In this document: in pieces, positions 34,591 to 43,613 of the stretch | Numbering within the stretch: the stretch's first letter is position 1 | Layout: each line of letters opens with the position of its first letter | The notes under the pieces: model-generated | Database searches by the model: none | Seen by the model: the letters and a program-made list of their open reading frames with translations, nothing else | Told to the model about the DNA's origin: nothing | From: Deltaproteobacteria bacterium | GTDB taxonomy: Bacteria; Myxococcota_A; Polyangia; GCA-2747355; JADLHG01 | Reading direction: 5' to 3' | Length of the DNA stretch: 58,726 bases | Assembly (NCBI GenBank): GCA_020848905.1 | Contig: JADLHG010000070.1 | Location: 1-58,726, forward strand | Position numbers and translations under genes: made by a program

Positions 34591-35703
34591 TCACAGCTCC
34601 CGCGCGATGTTCACGCGCAAGATCTCCGACGTGCCGCCACCTATCAGGGTGAAGCGCACGTCGCGAAGGTACCGCTCGAGCGGCAGGTCCTCGGCGAAGC
34701 CGTAGCTCGCGGCCACGCGCGCCGCCCGGTCACAGACCCGCGCCGCCGCCTCGGAGGCGTAGAGCTTGGCCATCGAGGCCTCGCGCGCGTTCTCCAGCTT
34801 CTGGTCGCTGCGCCACGCCGCGTAGTGCGTGAAGCGCCGCGCCACCTCGAGCTCGGTGGCCATCTCGGCCAGGTGCGCCTGCACCGCCTGGAACTCGCGG
34901 ATCGGCCGGCCGAACTGCTTACGCTCCCCCGCGTAGCGGAGCGCCTCCTCGTACGCCGCGCGCCCGACCCCGAGGGCCAGCGCCGCCGTGACGACCCGGA
35001 TCTCGGCGAGGATCTCCTTCAGATAGCCCATCCCGCCGTGCAGCGTGCCGAGGAGCGCGGTGGCCGGCGTCTCCTCGAAGAAGACCTCCGAGGTGAGCGA
35101 GGCCTTGACCCCGAGCTTCTCGATCGCGCGCCCCACCTTCAGCCCGGGGGCGTCCCGCTCGACGAGGAAGATCGAGAGCGCCTTGTCGCTCGTGCGGGCG
35201 AAGACAGTGAAGAAGTCCGCCACCGGACCGGAGGTGATCCACGTCTTGGCCCCCGTGAGGAAGTACCCGCCCTCCCGCTCCACGGCGCGGGTGGAGATCG
35301 CCGTCAGGTCGCTCCCCGCGTCGGGCTCGGTCATGCAGATCGTGCCCACCTTCTCGCCGCGCAGCGCCGGCTCGAGCAGGCGTTTCCGCAGCTCGGGGGG
35401 GGCGAAGCGGAAGACGAAGTAGGTCCCCATGAGCGACTGCATGGTGCAGGCCGCCGCCACCGCGAGGCTCCCCCACGCGAGCTCCTCCACCGCGAGCACG
35501 TACGAGACCACGTCGAGCCCCGCGCCTTCGGGCTCCGGGTAGCGCAGCGAGAAGAGCCCGAGCTCCCCGGCGCGGCGGAAGAGCTCTCGCGGAAAGCGCG
35601 GCTCCCGGTCGAGCGAGGCGGCCTGCGGGCGCACCTCGTCCCGCGCGAAGCGATAAAAGAGCGCGCGTACGCTTTCCTGGGCCTCGGTCGGCGCGAAGTT
35701 CAT
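34591..35703 (-). CDS. Acyl-CoA dehydrogenase, possibly decarboxylating
   Basis: The product is 370 residues from ATG 35703, overlapping the HyuB stop (ATGA). The fold signatures are intact: TICMTEPDAGSD (121-132), GAKTWITSG, and ERKQFGRPI (260-268). The catalytic base is unusual. The YEGT position of most acyl-CoA dehydrogenases is GGGT (356-359), and the isovaleryl-type position before Arg236 is Ile235, with Glu234 one residue off. An enzyme whose substrate loses CO2 from the alpha carbon would not need that base. Context suggests a benzylmalonyl-CoA-type dehydrogenase (IaaF-like), making a cinnamoyl-CoA. The family is certain; the substrate is inferred. Confidence 0.9.
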   Translation of the reverse strand: MNFAPTEAQESVRALFYRFARDEVRPQAASLDREPRFPRELFRRAGELGLFSLRYPEPEGAGLDVVSYVLAVEELAWGSLAVAAACTMQSLMGTYFVFRFAPPELRKRLLEPALRGEKVGTICMTEPDAGSDLTAISTRAVEREGGYFLTGAKTWITSGPVADFFTVFARTSDKALSIFLVERDAPGLKVGRAIEKLGVKASLTSEVFFEETPATALLGTLHGGMGYLKEILAEIRVVTAALALGVGRAAYEEALRYAGERKQFGRPIREFQAVQAHLAEMATELEVARRFTHYAAWRSDQKLENAREASMAKLYASEAAARVCDRAARVAASYGFAEDLPLERYLRDVRFTLIGGGTSEILRVNIAREL

Positions 35704-37463
35704 GCTGCCCCCCCGCCACCGCGCCGGGCCGCCCGCAGCCGCGCCGTCTCCTCGGAAAGCACGGCGAAGGTCACCGGGTCCACCGCCACGCCGTAGTGCG
35801 TGCGCGCGGCCTCGAGCGAGACCAGCTCGTTTCGCACCTCGCGGGCCACCTTCTCCGCCGGTCGCTCCTCGGGGGGACCGAAGCCTCCGCCCCCCCCGGC
35901 CTCCTGCACGTAGACCGTCCCCGCCGGCACCCCCGCCACCAGGTCCTTGCTCTTCGGCACCTGCACCGTCCCGTCCGGCCGCTCGAGCGCGATGCTGTTC
36001 AGCGTACCGACGCCGCCTCCCTCGAGCCCGAAGGCCGGCTCCACGTCCCCGTCGCCGAAGACCACGAGCTGCGTCTCGCGGCCCCCCACGCGGTAGCGCG
36101 TCTCGACGCCAAGGCCCCCGCGGTGCCGCCCCGGCCCCGCCGAGTCGGTCAGGTACTCGTGCCGCAGGAGCAGGTGCGGCGTCATCTGCTCGAACATCTC
36201 GTAGTCCTGGTCGAGCACGCCCCCCGAGGCGTCGATCATGCCGATGTGGTCGTAGCCGTCGCAGTCCCGCGTGGCCCCCGAGCCCCCCTTGAGCCCCATG
36301 AAGAGGATGTCCACGTAGGTCTCGTCGCGGTCGGGACGGAGCCCGGTGGAAAGCGAACACATCAACTGATTCCACCCCGCGGTCACGCGCTCCGGGATCG
36401 CCGGGGCGAGCGCCCGGATGATCGCGTCGGCGATCGGCGGGCAGAGGTGGTTGCCGAAGGTGGTGGCCGCCGGATAGGCCGCGTTCAGGATCGTGCCCTC
36501 GGGGATCACGAGCTCGAGCGGCTCGAGCATACCGTGGTTGTGCGGCATGTCGGGGTTCACCATCTGCAGGAAGGTCAGGATGGTGGCCGAGGCGCTCGAG
36601 GCGTAGGTCCCGTTCACGAAGCCGGTCGTCTGCGCGTCGGTGCCGGTGAAGTCGAAGACGATGCGCCCGGCCGTGACCGTGATCGTCACGCGGATGCGGT
36701 AGGTCGAGCCGACCGTCCGGCCGTCGTAGTAGACGGTGCTCTCGCCGCGGTAGGTCCCGTCGGGGATGGCCCGCACCTCCGACTCCATCAGCCGGCGCGT
36801 CGATTCGAAGAGCGCCCGCTTGTGGGCCTCGAAGCGTTCGAGCCCGTACTTCTCGATGAGCGAAAGCAGCCGGCGCTCGCCGACGGTGCAGCTCCCGATC
36901 TCGGCGCGCATGTCCTCCTGCACGATGGGCAGCCGGATGTTGGCGAAGATCAGGTCCCAGACGTCCTGGCGCAGCACGCCGCGCTCGTAGACCTTCACCG
37001 CGGGGATGCGCAGCGCCTCCTGCCAGACCTCGGTCGCGTTCGGGTTGTAGCCCCCGCGCACGGCCCCGCCGATGTCGGCCATGTGCCCCTTGGTGGCCGC
37101 CCACCCGACGAGCGTCTCGCCGAAGAAGATCGGCTTGAAGGCCGCCACGTCGTTGTTCTGGTTGCCGTAGCTGAAGACGTCGTTGTGAAAGAACACGTCC
37201 CCTGGGAAGACCTGCCCGGCGAAGCGCTCGGCGATGTGCCGGCAGACGGGGCTGAGCGAGAAGGAGAGGATCGGCAGGTTCTCCGTCTGCTCGAGCATGC
37301 GCCCCTCCGCGTCGTAGAGGCCGGTGACGAAGTCCTTGGCCTCGCAGAGGATGGGAGAGCGCGTGGTCTTCTCCATGCTAATGCTCATCTCGTCGGTGAT
37401 GGCCTTGAGGGCCCGTCCGATGATCGAGACCAGCACCGGATCGATGGCGTCGCGTGCGTGCAT
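35700..37463 (-). CDS. Hydantoinase B/oxoprolinase-family subunit
   Basis: The product is 587 residues from ATG 37463, sharing one base with the HyuA stop (TGATG). HyuB signatures include FFHNDVFSYGNQNNDV, KGHMADIGG, and the Gly-rich SAGPGRHRGGLG and GGGGGFGPP ends. With HyuA it forms an ATP-dependent amidohydrolase (hydantoinase, 5-oxoprolinase) or a carboxylase (acetone/acetophenone type). In this operon the fit is opening of an oxindole-type lactam, as proposed for IaaC/IaaE. The homologous 5-oxoprolinase role is less likely given the neighbours. Confidence 0.92.
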   Translation of the reverse strand: MHARDAIDPVLVSIIGRALKAITDEMSISMEKTTRSPILCEAKDFVTGLYDAEGRMLEQTENLPILSFSLSPVCRHIAERFAGQVFPGDVFFHNDVFSYGNQNNDVAAFKPIFFGETLVGWAATKGHMADIGGAVRGGYNPNATEVWQEALRIPAVKVYERGVLRQDVWDLIFANIRLPIVQEDMRAEIGSCTVGERRLLSLIEKYGLERFEAHKRALFESTRRLMESEVRAIPDGTYRGESTVYYDGRTVGSTYRIRVTITVTAGRIVFDFTGTDAQTTGFVNGTYASSASATILTFLQMVNPDMPHNHGMLEPLELVIPEGTILNAAYPAATTFGNHLCPPIADAIIRALAPAIPERVTAGWNQLMCSLSTGLRPDRDETYVDILFMGLKGGSGATRDCDGYDHIGMIDASGGVLDQDYEMFEQMTPHLLLRHEYLTDSAGPGRHRGGLGVETRYRVGGRETQLVVFGDGDVEPAFGLEGGGVGTLNSIALERPDGTVQVPKSKDLVAGVPAGTVYVQEAGGGGGFGPPEERPAEKVAREVRNELVSLEAARTHYGVAVDPVTFAVLSEETARLRAARRGGGGAA

Positions 37464-39580
37464 CAGGCCACCCTCCCTTGCGCCGCCCGCAGGCGCAGTA
37501 GACAGCTCCCCCGCTCGTCGAGCTCCGCCGCGTAGCGCGCGCTGACGAAGATCGTGGTGTCCGTCCGTTCGATCAGCGCGGGTCCCGCCACGCGCGCCCC
37601 CGCGAGCAATAGGTGCCCGTCGTAGACCGGCAGCTCCTCGAAGCGGTCCGCGTCGAAGACGAAGGCGCGGCGTCGCCCCTTGAGTGCGCGGCTCGGGTCG
37701 GGGCCCCCCGCCTCGCGTCGCGGCAGCTCGGGCTTCTCCGTCCGGCCGAGCGCCCGCACCCGCACGTTGATCAGCTCCAGCGGTGTCCCCTCGCCCGCGA
37801 GGTCGTAGCCGTAGAGCCGGTTGTGCTCCGCGTGGAAGGCCCGCGCGAGCGCCGCATAGTCCCCACGAGCGATCGCCTCGCGCGCCACCGGCACGGTGAC
37901 CTCGTGGTACTGGCGCAGGTAGCGCAGATCCAGCGCCACCTGCACCTCGGCCCGCTCGTCCGAGACCCCTTCCTTCGCCAGCTCCGCGCGCCCCTCCGCT
38001 ACGAGTTCTTGCACCACCCCCTCGAGTCGGGCCGGGGGGAGCGCGGCGAGCGGCCCGACGCACGAGCGAACGAAGTCGTGGCCGAGGTCCGAGAGGAGCA
38101 TCCCCGTGGCGCAGAGGATAGACGCCGTCGGCGGCACCACCACCGTCGGGATCTCGAGCTCGAGCGCGATGGGACAGGCGTGCAGCGGCCCCGCCCCGCC
38201 GCCGATCACGAGCGGGAACTCGCGCGGGTCGAGGCCACGCCGCACGGTGATCTGCCGGATGCCGTGGGCCATGTTGGTGCTGATCACGCGGTACATCCCG
38301 GCCGCCGCCGTCTCGACGTCCAGGCCCATGGGCCGCGCGATGTGGGTCTCGATCGCGCGCCGCGCCTTGTCGCGCTGGAGCTTCATCGCTCCGCCCGCGA
38401 AGTACTCGGGGTCCAGATACCCGAGGACGAGCTGCGCGTCAGTGGAGGTCGGCAGCTCGCCGCCGCGTCCGTAGCAGGCGGGTCCCGGCAGAGCCCCCGC
38501 CGACTGCGGCCCCATGCGGAGCAGTCCTCCGCCGTCCACCCAGCCGATGCTCCCGCCCCCCGCGCCAATCGTCGCGATGTCCAGCATCGGAAGCGCGATG
38601 CGCAGCCGGTCGATCTCGCCTTCGCCGCGGAGGGCAACGTGCCCGTCCTGCACCAGCGAGACGTCGAAGCTCGTCCCCCCCATGTCGGCCACCAGGCAGC
38701 TCGAGAGGCCGTGCGGCGCGGTGTAGGCCAGCGCCGCGGGGGGCCCGCCCGCCGGACCCGAGAGGAGCGTCATCGCCGCGCGCGCCTCGGTCACCTGAGG
38801 GAGCGCCACGCCCCCCGAGGACTGCATGATGAGGAGCACGCCGGCAAAGCCGATCCCCGCCAGCTTGCCCGTCAGCGCGCGCAGGTAGTCGCGCAGCACC
38901 GGCCCGACGTACGCGTTCAGCACGGTGGTCGAGATGCGGTCGAAGAAGCGGATCGTGGGCAGCAGCTCGGTCGAGACCGAGAGGTACGCCTCGGGGAGCT
39001 CCTGCCGGACGATCTCCGCCGCCGCGCGCTCGTGCGTATCGTTCGCAAAAGCGTTCATGAAGCAGACGGCCACCGCCGTCGCCCCCTCGCCCTTCAGTCG
39101 ACGCGCCTCGGCCCGCAGCGCGGCGAGGTCGAGCGGCTCGAGCTCCTGCCCCTGGGCGTCCAGCCGCCCCGGCACCGGGCGCCGCAGGGCCCGCTCGACG
39201 AGCGGCTCCACGTTCAGGTAGCGGTTATCGTACTGACGTTCGCGAATTCCCCTTCGCATTTCCAGGGCGTCACGCACCCCGGCCGTGGTGAGGAGCCCGG
39301 TCTTCGCCCCCCGCCGCGTGAGCACGGCGTTGGTCGTGACCGTGGTGCCATGCACGATGGTCTTCACCCGGCGGGCCAGCGCCTCGACGGAGAGCCCGTG
39401 CGCCGCGGCCACCGCGCGGAGCCCGTCGACGAGCCCCACCGACGGGTCCTGCGGCGTGGAGAGCACCTTGAAGGTCTCCACCTCGCCCGTCCCCGACCAG
39501 CAGAAGAGGTCGGTGAAGGTCCCGCCCACGTCGATGCCGATCTTGAAGGTCGTTTCCGCCTGGGGCGTCCGGTCCGTCAT
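37463..39580 (-). CDS. Hydantoinase A/oxoprolinase-family subunit (ATP-binding)
   Basis: The product is 705 residues from ATG 39580, overlapping the IorB stop (ATGA). The N-terminal acetate-kinase-like ATP site is IGIDVGGTFTDL (14-25); then come HGTTVTTNAVL and a second phosphate loop, VADMGGTSFDVS, near 295-306. The C-terminal acetophenone-carboxylase-like domain is complete. It activates the lactam or carbonyl oxygen by phosphorylation while HyuB completes the reaction. It is translated coupled on both sides. Confidence 0.93.
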   Translation of the reverse strand: MTDRTPQAETTFKIGIDVGGTFTDLFCWSGTGEVETFKVLSTPQDPSVGLVDGLRAVAAAHGLSVEALARRVKTIVHGTTVTTNAVLTRRGAKTGLLTTAGVRDALEMRRGIRERQYDNRYLNVEPLVERALRRPVPGRLDAQGQELEPLDLAALRAEARRLKGEGATAVAVCFMNAFANDTHERAAAEIVRQELPEAYLSVSTELLPTIRFFDRISTTVLNAYVGPVLRDYLRALTGKLAGIGFAGVLLIMQSSGGVALPQVTEARAAMTLLSGPAGGPPAALAYTAPHGLSSCLVADMGGTSFDVSLVQDGHVALRGEGEIDRLRIALPMLDIATIGAGGGSIGWVDGGGLLRMGPQSAGALPGPACYGRGGELPTSTDAQLVLGYLDPEYFAGGAMKLQRDKARRAIETHIARPMGLDVETAAAGMYRVISTNMAHGIRQITVRRGLDPREFPLVIGGGAGPLHACPIALELEIPTVVVPPTASILCATGMLLSDLGHDFVRSCVGPLAALPPARLEGVVQELVAEGRAELAKEGVSDERAEVQVALDLRYLRQYHEVTVPVAREAIARGDYAALARAFHAEHNRLYGYDLAGEGTPLELINVRVRALGRTEKPELPRREAGGPDPSRALKGRRRAFVFDADRFEELPVYDGHLLLAGARVAGPALIERTDTTIFVSARYAAELDERGSCLLRLRAAQGRVA

Positions 39581-40206
39581 CCCACGTCCTTCCCTGTGAG
39601 GGGTTCTCCCGGGTTCTCCTGCGCCCAGCGCCGGCCGAGCTCGAAGGCCTGCCGGTTGGCCTCGAGAAAGCGCGCCGGGCAGCGCTCGGCCACCGCGGCG
39701 AAGAGCGTCTCGCTCGAGAGCGGCAGAAGCTCGAGCCCCGAAAGCGCGCCGAGGAGCAGCACGTTCAGGGTCCGGCTGGCCCCCGTCTGGCCGGCGAGCG
39801 CCCTCCCGTCGAGGGCCTGCGTCGCGGGGGCCACCGCGCGGAGCCGGGAGAGGATCTCCTCCACGCTCGGGTAGGCCTCGCGCCTCTGCACCATGGCGAA
39901 GGGCACGATCGCGCCGTCCGAGAAGAGGACCCGCGTGGTCGGTCCCAGCCGCGGCAGGGCGCGCAGCGTCTCGAGCCGCTCGAAGCCGAGCACCACGTCC
40001 GGCGCGCGGCCGATGGCGAAGGCGCTTTCGCTCGTACCGAGGCGCACGAGGCACTCGACGCTCCCACCGCGCTGGGACATGCCGTGGAGCTGGCCCGCCC
40101 CGACGGGGAGGCCGGCGTGGTGCGCCGCGAGGCTCAGGATCTCGGCCGCGGTGAGGACCCCCTGGCCCCCCACGCCCACGAGCAGGACCGTCACGCCGCC
40201 CGTCAT
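39577..40206 (-). CDS. iorB: Indolepyruvate-type oxidoreductase, beta (gamma-domain) subunit IorB
   Basis: The product is 209 residues from ATG 40206, overlapping the IorA-fusion stop by four bases. It shows the gamma-domain motif LLVGVGGQGVLTAAEIL (8-24), followed by HGMSQRGGSVECLVRLG. It is the small partner of thiamine-diphosphate 2-oxoacid:acceptor oxidoreductases of the IorAB type, needed for the CoA-dependent step. Its position next to an IorA-type catalytic gene makes the pairing certain. Confidence 0.93.
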   Translation of the reverse strand: MTGGVTVLLVGVGGQGVLTAAEILSLAAHHAGLPVGAGQLHGMSQRGGSVECLVRLGTSESAFAIGRAPDVVLGFERLETLRALPRLGPTTRVLFSDGAIVPFAMVQRREAYPSVEEILSRLRAVAPATQALDGRALAGQTGASRTLNVLLLGALSGLELLPLSSETLFAAVAERCPARFLEANRQAFELGRRWAQENPGEPLTGKDVG

Positions 40207-43200
40207 GCCTGCCCCGTCGGAACGATGGCCTGGTTGGGGCAGATCACGGCGCAGACCCCGCAGCCGAGGCAAAGCGTGGGCTCGATGAGGATGCGGCCGT
40301 TCGCCTCGTAAAAGGCGGGGCAGCCGAGCACGTCGATGCAGACCCGGCAGTTGCCGCACGAGCCGCAGGAGAGACAGCGCGCGGCCTCGGCCCGGGCCGT
40401 CGTCTCGTCGAGGGGCCCGTTCACCTCGTGGAAAGCGAGCAACCGTTCTGTAACGTCTCGCTCGGCCGGCACGGCGCGAGGCCGCCAGCTCGGCACGCCC
40501 AGCGCCACCGCCGTCTGGCCGTTTCCGGCCGCGGGACGGAGCGGCGGCGGCCGACGGTCGGCCTCCTCGGCCCCGCGCAGCAGGCGGTCGATGGCCCAGC
40601 CGGCGCGCTGTCCCGACGCGATGGCCGTCGTGACCATCCGCTCGCCGGGGATCACGTCCCCCCCGGCGAAGATGCGCGGGTGACTGGTCTGCCCCGTCTC
40701 GGGGTTCACGGCCAGAAGCCCGTCCGGCGCGCGCCCGAGCACCACCTCGTCGCCGTCCAGCATCGAGAGCTCCGCCCCCTGCCCGATCGCGACCAGCACC
40801 TGATCGGCCTCGAGCAGCACCAGGTCCGCCTCGAGCCCGAGCGTCTCCACGGCCAGACCGCCGGCCTCGAGCCGGACCGGCCGCACCCCCGTCGCGAAGT
40901 GCACCCCCTCGTGCTCCGCCGCCGCGAGCTCCTCGGGGAGCGCGGGCATCGCCTCACGCGCCTCGAGACAGGCCAGCGTGACGCTCGTCGCCCCGGCGCG
41001 CCGCGCGGCCCGTCCTGCGTCCACCGCCGCGTTCCCGCCGCCGATCACCACCACGCGCCGACCGGTGGGAAGCGGGGCTCCGGCCGCGTGCGCCCGCAAA
41101 TAGGGTAAGGCCTCTAAAACCGCCGGGGCGCCCGGTCCGCCCGCGCCCGGCAGCTCGAGCCGCCGCGGCGCCTGCGCGCCCAGCCCGAGGAAGACCGCCT
41201 CGAAGCCGTCGGCGAGCAGCCCCGAGAGGCTGAGCTCGCGACCGAGCGCGCGCCCTCCCTCGAAGGTGATGCCGAGCGCGAAGAGCCGCTCCAGATCCCG
41301 CTCGAGCGCCTCGCGCGGCAGGCGATAGGCGGGGATCGCGTGCCGCAGCACCCCCCCCGGCTCCTGCGCCGCGTCGAAGACCGTCACCGCGTAGCCCCGA
41401 AGCCAGAGCTCGTGCGCCGCGCCGAGGCCCGCGGGCCCCGAGCCCACCACCGCCACCCGCCGCGCGTGCGTGCCGAGCCGCTTCCATTGATAGGGGTAGC
41501 TCGGCTGCGCGTCGGCCCACTCCACGACGAAGCGCTTCAGGTCGTTGACCGCCACCGCGCCCCCCGAGTCCTTGCGCACGCAAACGGTCTCGCAGGGGCG
41601 GTGGCAGACGCGACAGACGCTCTCGGGCAGCGGCGTGCGCGTGAGGATGTGGCCGAGCGCCTCGCCGTACTCGCCGGCCGCGATATGCCCGGCGTAGCCC
41701 TCGATGCAGAGGGAGAGCGGACAGCGCGCGGCGCACGGGGCCTGGCTCGCCACCGTCCCTAGGCCCTCGCGCACGGCGCTCCCCCGCGTGCGCGCCAGGT
41801 GCCGCTCGTAGCCCTCGGTGAGGCACTGGTCGCAGCGCAGGCCGCTCGCCGCACGTCCGCAGGTGCGGCAGCGGCTCGCATCCACCTGGTAGAGCTGCGG
41901 GCGAAACCCCTGGCCCGCCGCCCGCGCGTGGTTCACCGGGCAGGCGCGGCGCACGACGACCACCGAGAGCCCGTCGGCCTCGCGCGCCCGTCGGAAGGCG
42001 GCGATGCTGGCGGCCGGGTCGTAGGAGTCCACCGTCTCGACCTGCGTCGCACCGAGCGCGCGCACCACCGCCTCGATCGAGACCTCGGTGCGGGAGACGG
42101 GGCTCTCCTGAAAGCCGGTCATGGCCGTGATCTGGTTGTCCAGGATCACCGCCACCATCCCCACGTTCTCCTTGATCGCGTTCAGCAGCGCGGGCATTCC
42201 GGCGTGAAAGAAGGTCGAGTCTCCGACGAAGCCCACCGTGCGCTGGCCGGTCACGCGCGCCACCCCCGCGGCCAGCGTGAAGCCCGCGCCCATGCAGAGG
42301 AGCGCGTCCACCGTCTCGAGCGGTGGCCCGTAGCCGAGCGTGTAGCAGCCGATGTCGTTGAAATAGAGCTGTTCTTCTGAAAAGGCGGAGCGCGCGGCGA
42401 AGTAGGCCGCGCGGTGGCCGCACCCCGGGCAGAGCGACGGGGGACGCGGCGGGACGCCGAGCGCGGGCGCGACGGGCGCCGCACCGACCGGGCCGAGCTC
42501 GAACGCGGCGCGCAGGCCGCGCGCGATCACCTCGGGCTCGTATTCGAAGGCCGCCGGCAGGTGCCCGGTGCGCTTGCCCAGGATCTCGACCCCGAGTCCG
42601 TGCCGCTGGCAGAGCGCGCGGATCGCGTCCTCGAGGTACGGCGAGAGCTCCTCCACCACGAGCAGCCGCGAGAGCGGCTTCAGCGCGGCGAGCAGCGCGG
42701 CCTCGGGGAGCGGGTAGAGCCCCTCGAGGCTGAGCAGGGTGAGCGCCCCTTGCAGGCCGTAGGCCTCGCGCAGGTCATAGGTCGTGGCCGCCGGCGCTCC
42801 GGAAGCAAGCACGCCGAGCGCGCTCTCGCCGTGGACGCGCAGGGTTCCCCCCGCCGCGAGCCGCGCCTCCGCCCGCCGCAAGCGCTCCTCGAGCTCGAGG
42901 CGCATGCGCCGCGCGTTCTCGGGGAGCGGCGTGTAGCGGCGCGGGTCGCGCACGAAGCCCGCCGGGTGCGGCAGCTCGGGGAGCGCGCCGAAGCGGACCG
43001 CCGCGCGCGAATGGCAGAGCCGCGTGGTCACGCGGAGCAGGACCGGCAGGCAGGCCTCCTCGGAGAGCTCGAAGGCCAGCTTGGTCAGCGCGTGCGCGCG
43101 CGCCGGCGTGCTCGGGTCGATCACCGGCAGGTGCAGCATCGGCCCGAGGTGCCGCTGGTCGTGCTCGTTCGGGCTCGTGCGGCACGAGGGGTCCCCGGCG

Positions 43201-43613
43201 CTCACGATCACCATCCCCGCCTTCACGCCCACGTAGGTCATGGTGGTGAGCGGGTCGCCCGCGACCATCAGGCCGAGGTGCTTCATCGCGCAGATCGACC
43301 GCGCCCCGGCCAGCGCCGCGGCATAGGCCATCTCCACCGCCACCTTCTCGTTCACCGAGTACTCGAAGACGATCCCGCGCTGCTTCGCCAGCCGCGCGAA
43401 GCTGTCGGTGATCTCCGACGAGGGCGTGCCGGGGTAGCCGCTCGCGAAGCCCACCCCCGCCTCGAGCGCGCCGCGCACGATCGCCTCGTTACCCAGGATG
43501 CAGGCCTCGGCCCCCTCGCCCTGGAGCAGGGGGTCTTGCAGCCGCGAGCCGGTGCGCTCTTCCGCCCGCTCTGCGCCGCCTCGCGGCTCGGTTCGCCCGT
43601 CCGGCTGAGCCAT
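40203..43613 (-). CDS. iorA: IorA fused to GltD-like NAD(P)H/FAD module and 2x[4Fe-4S] ferredoxin
   Basis: The product is 1136 residues from ATG 43613. Residues about 30-560 are IorA: a pyrimidine domain with the YPGTPSSE loop (60-67), CPGCGH (395-400), and the thiamine-diphosphate motif GDS...DN (465-493). Residues 582-597 are a CxxC...CxxC knuckle. Residues 620-1015 are GltD-like: an N-terminal Fe-S set (Cys627, 631, 636; 667, 670, 674, 678), the FAD loop GSGPAG (724-729), and the NAD(P)H loop GGGNAA (858-863). Residues 1080-1125 are two ferredoxin-type Cys clusters. It oxidatively decarboxylates an arylpyruvate to aryl-acetyl-CoA, probably passing electrons to NAD(P)+. The separate FAD subunit of phenylglyoxylate:NAD oxidoreductase is a known parallel; here it is fused. 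Confidence 0.9.
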   Translation of the reverse strand: MAQPDGRTEPRGGAERAEERTGSRLQDPLLQGEGAEACILGNEAIVRGALEAGVGFASGYPGTPSSEITDSFARLAKQRGIVFEYSVNEKVAVEMAYAAALAGARSICAMKHLGLMVAGDPLTTMTYVGVKAGMVIVSAGDPSCRTSPNEHDQRHLGPMLHLPVIDPSTPARAHALTKLAFELSEEACLPVLLRVTTRLCHSRAAVRFGALPELPHPAGFVRDPRRYTPLPENARRMRLELEERLRRAEARLAAGGTLRVHGESALGVLASGAPAATTYDLREAYGLQGALTLLSLEGLYPLPEAALLAALKPLSRLLVVEELSPYLEDAIRALCQRHGLGVEILGKRTGHLPAAFEYEPEVIARGLRAAFELGPVGAAPVAPALGVPPRPPSLCPGCGHRAAYFAARSAFSEEQLYFNDIGCYTLGYGPPLETVDALLCMGAGFTLAAGVARVTGQRTVGFVGDSTFFHAGMPALLNAIKENVGMVAVILDNQITAMTGFQESPVSRTEVSIEAVVRALGATQVETVDSYDPAASIAAFRRAREADGLSVVVVRRACPVNHARAAGQGFRPQLYQVDASRCRTCGRAASGLRCDQCLTEGYERHLARTRGSAVREGLGTVASQAPCAARCPLSLCIEGYAGHIAAGEYGEALGHILTRTPLPESVCRVCHRPCETVCVRKDSGGAVAVNDLKRFVVEWADAQPSYPYQWKRLGTHARRVAVVGSGPAGLGAAHELWLRGYAVTVFDAAQEPGGVLRHAIPAYRLPREALERDLERLFALGITFEGGRALGRELSLSGLLADGFEAVFLGLGAQAPRRLELPGAGGPGAPAVLEALPYLRAHAAGAPLPTGRRVVVIGGGNAAVDAGRAARRAGATSVTLACLEAREAMPALPEELAAAEHEGVHFATGVRPVRLEAGGLAVETLGLEADLVLLEADQVLVAIGQGAELSMLDGDEVVLGRAPDGLLAVNPETGQTSHPRIFAGGDVIPGERMVTTAIASGQRAGWAIDRLLRGAEEADRRPPPLRPAAGNGQTAVALGVPSWRPRAVPAERDVTERLLAFHEVNGPLDETTARAEAARCLSCGSCGNCRVCIDVLGCPAFYEANGRILIEPTLCLGCGVCAVICPNQAIVPTGQA

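Noticed and set aside
35700-39580. HyuA/HyuB as 5-oxoprolinase or acetone carboxylase
   Set aside because: Possible by family, but there is no third carboxylase subunit or glutathione-cycle gene nearby, while every neighbour fits indoleacetate chemistry. Kept only as an alternative.
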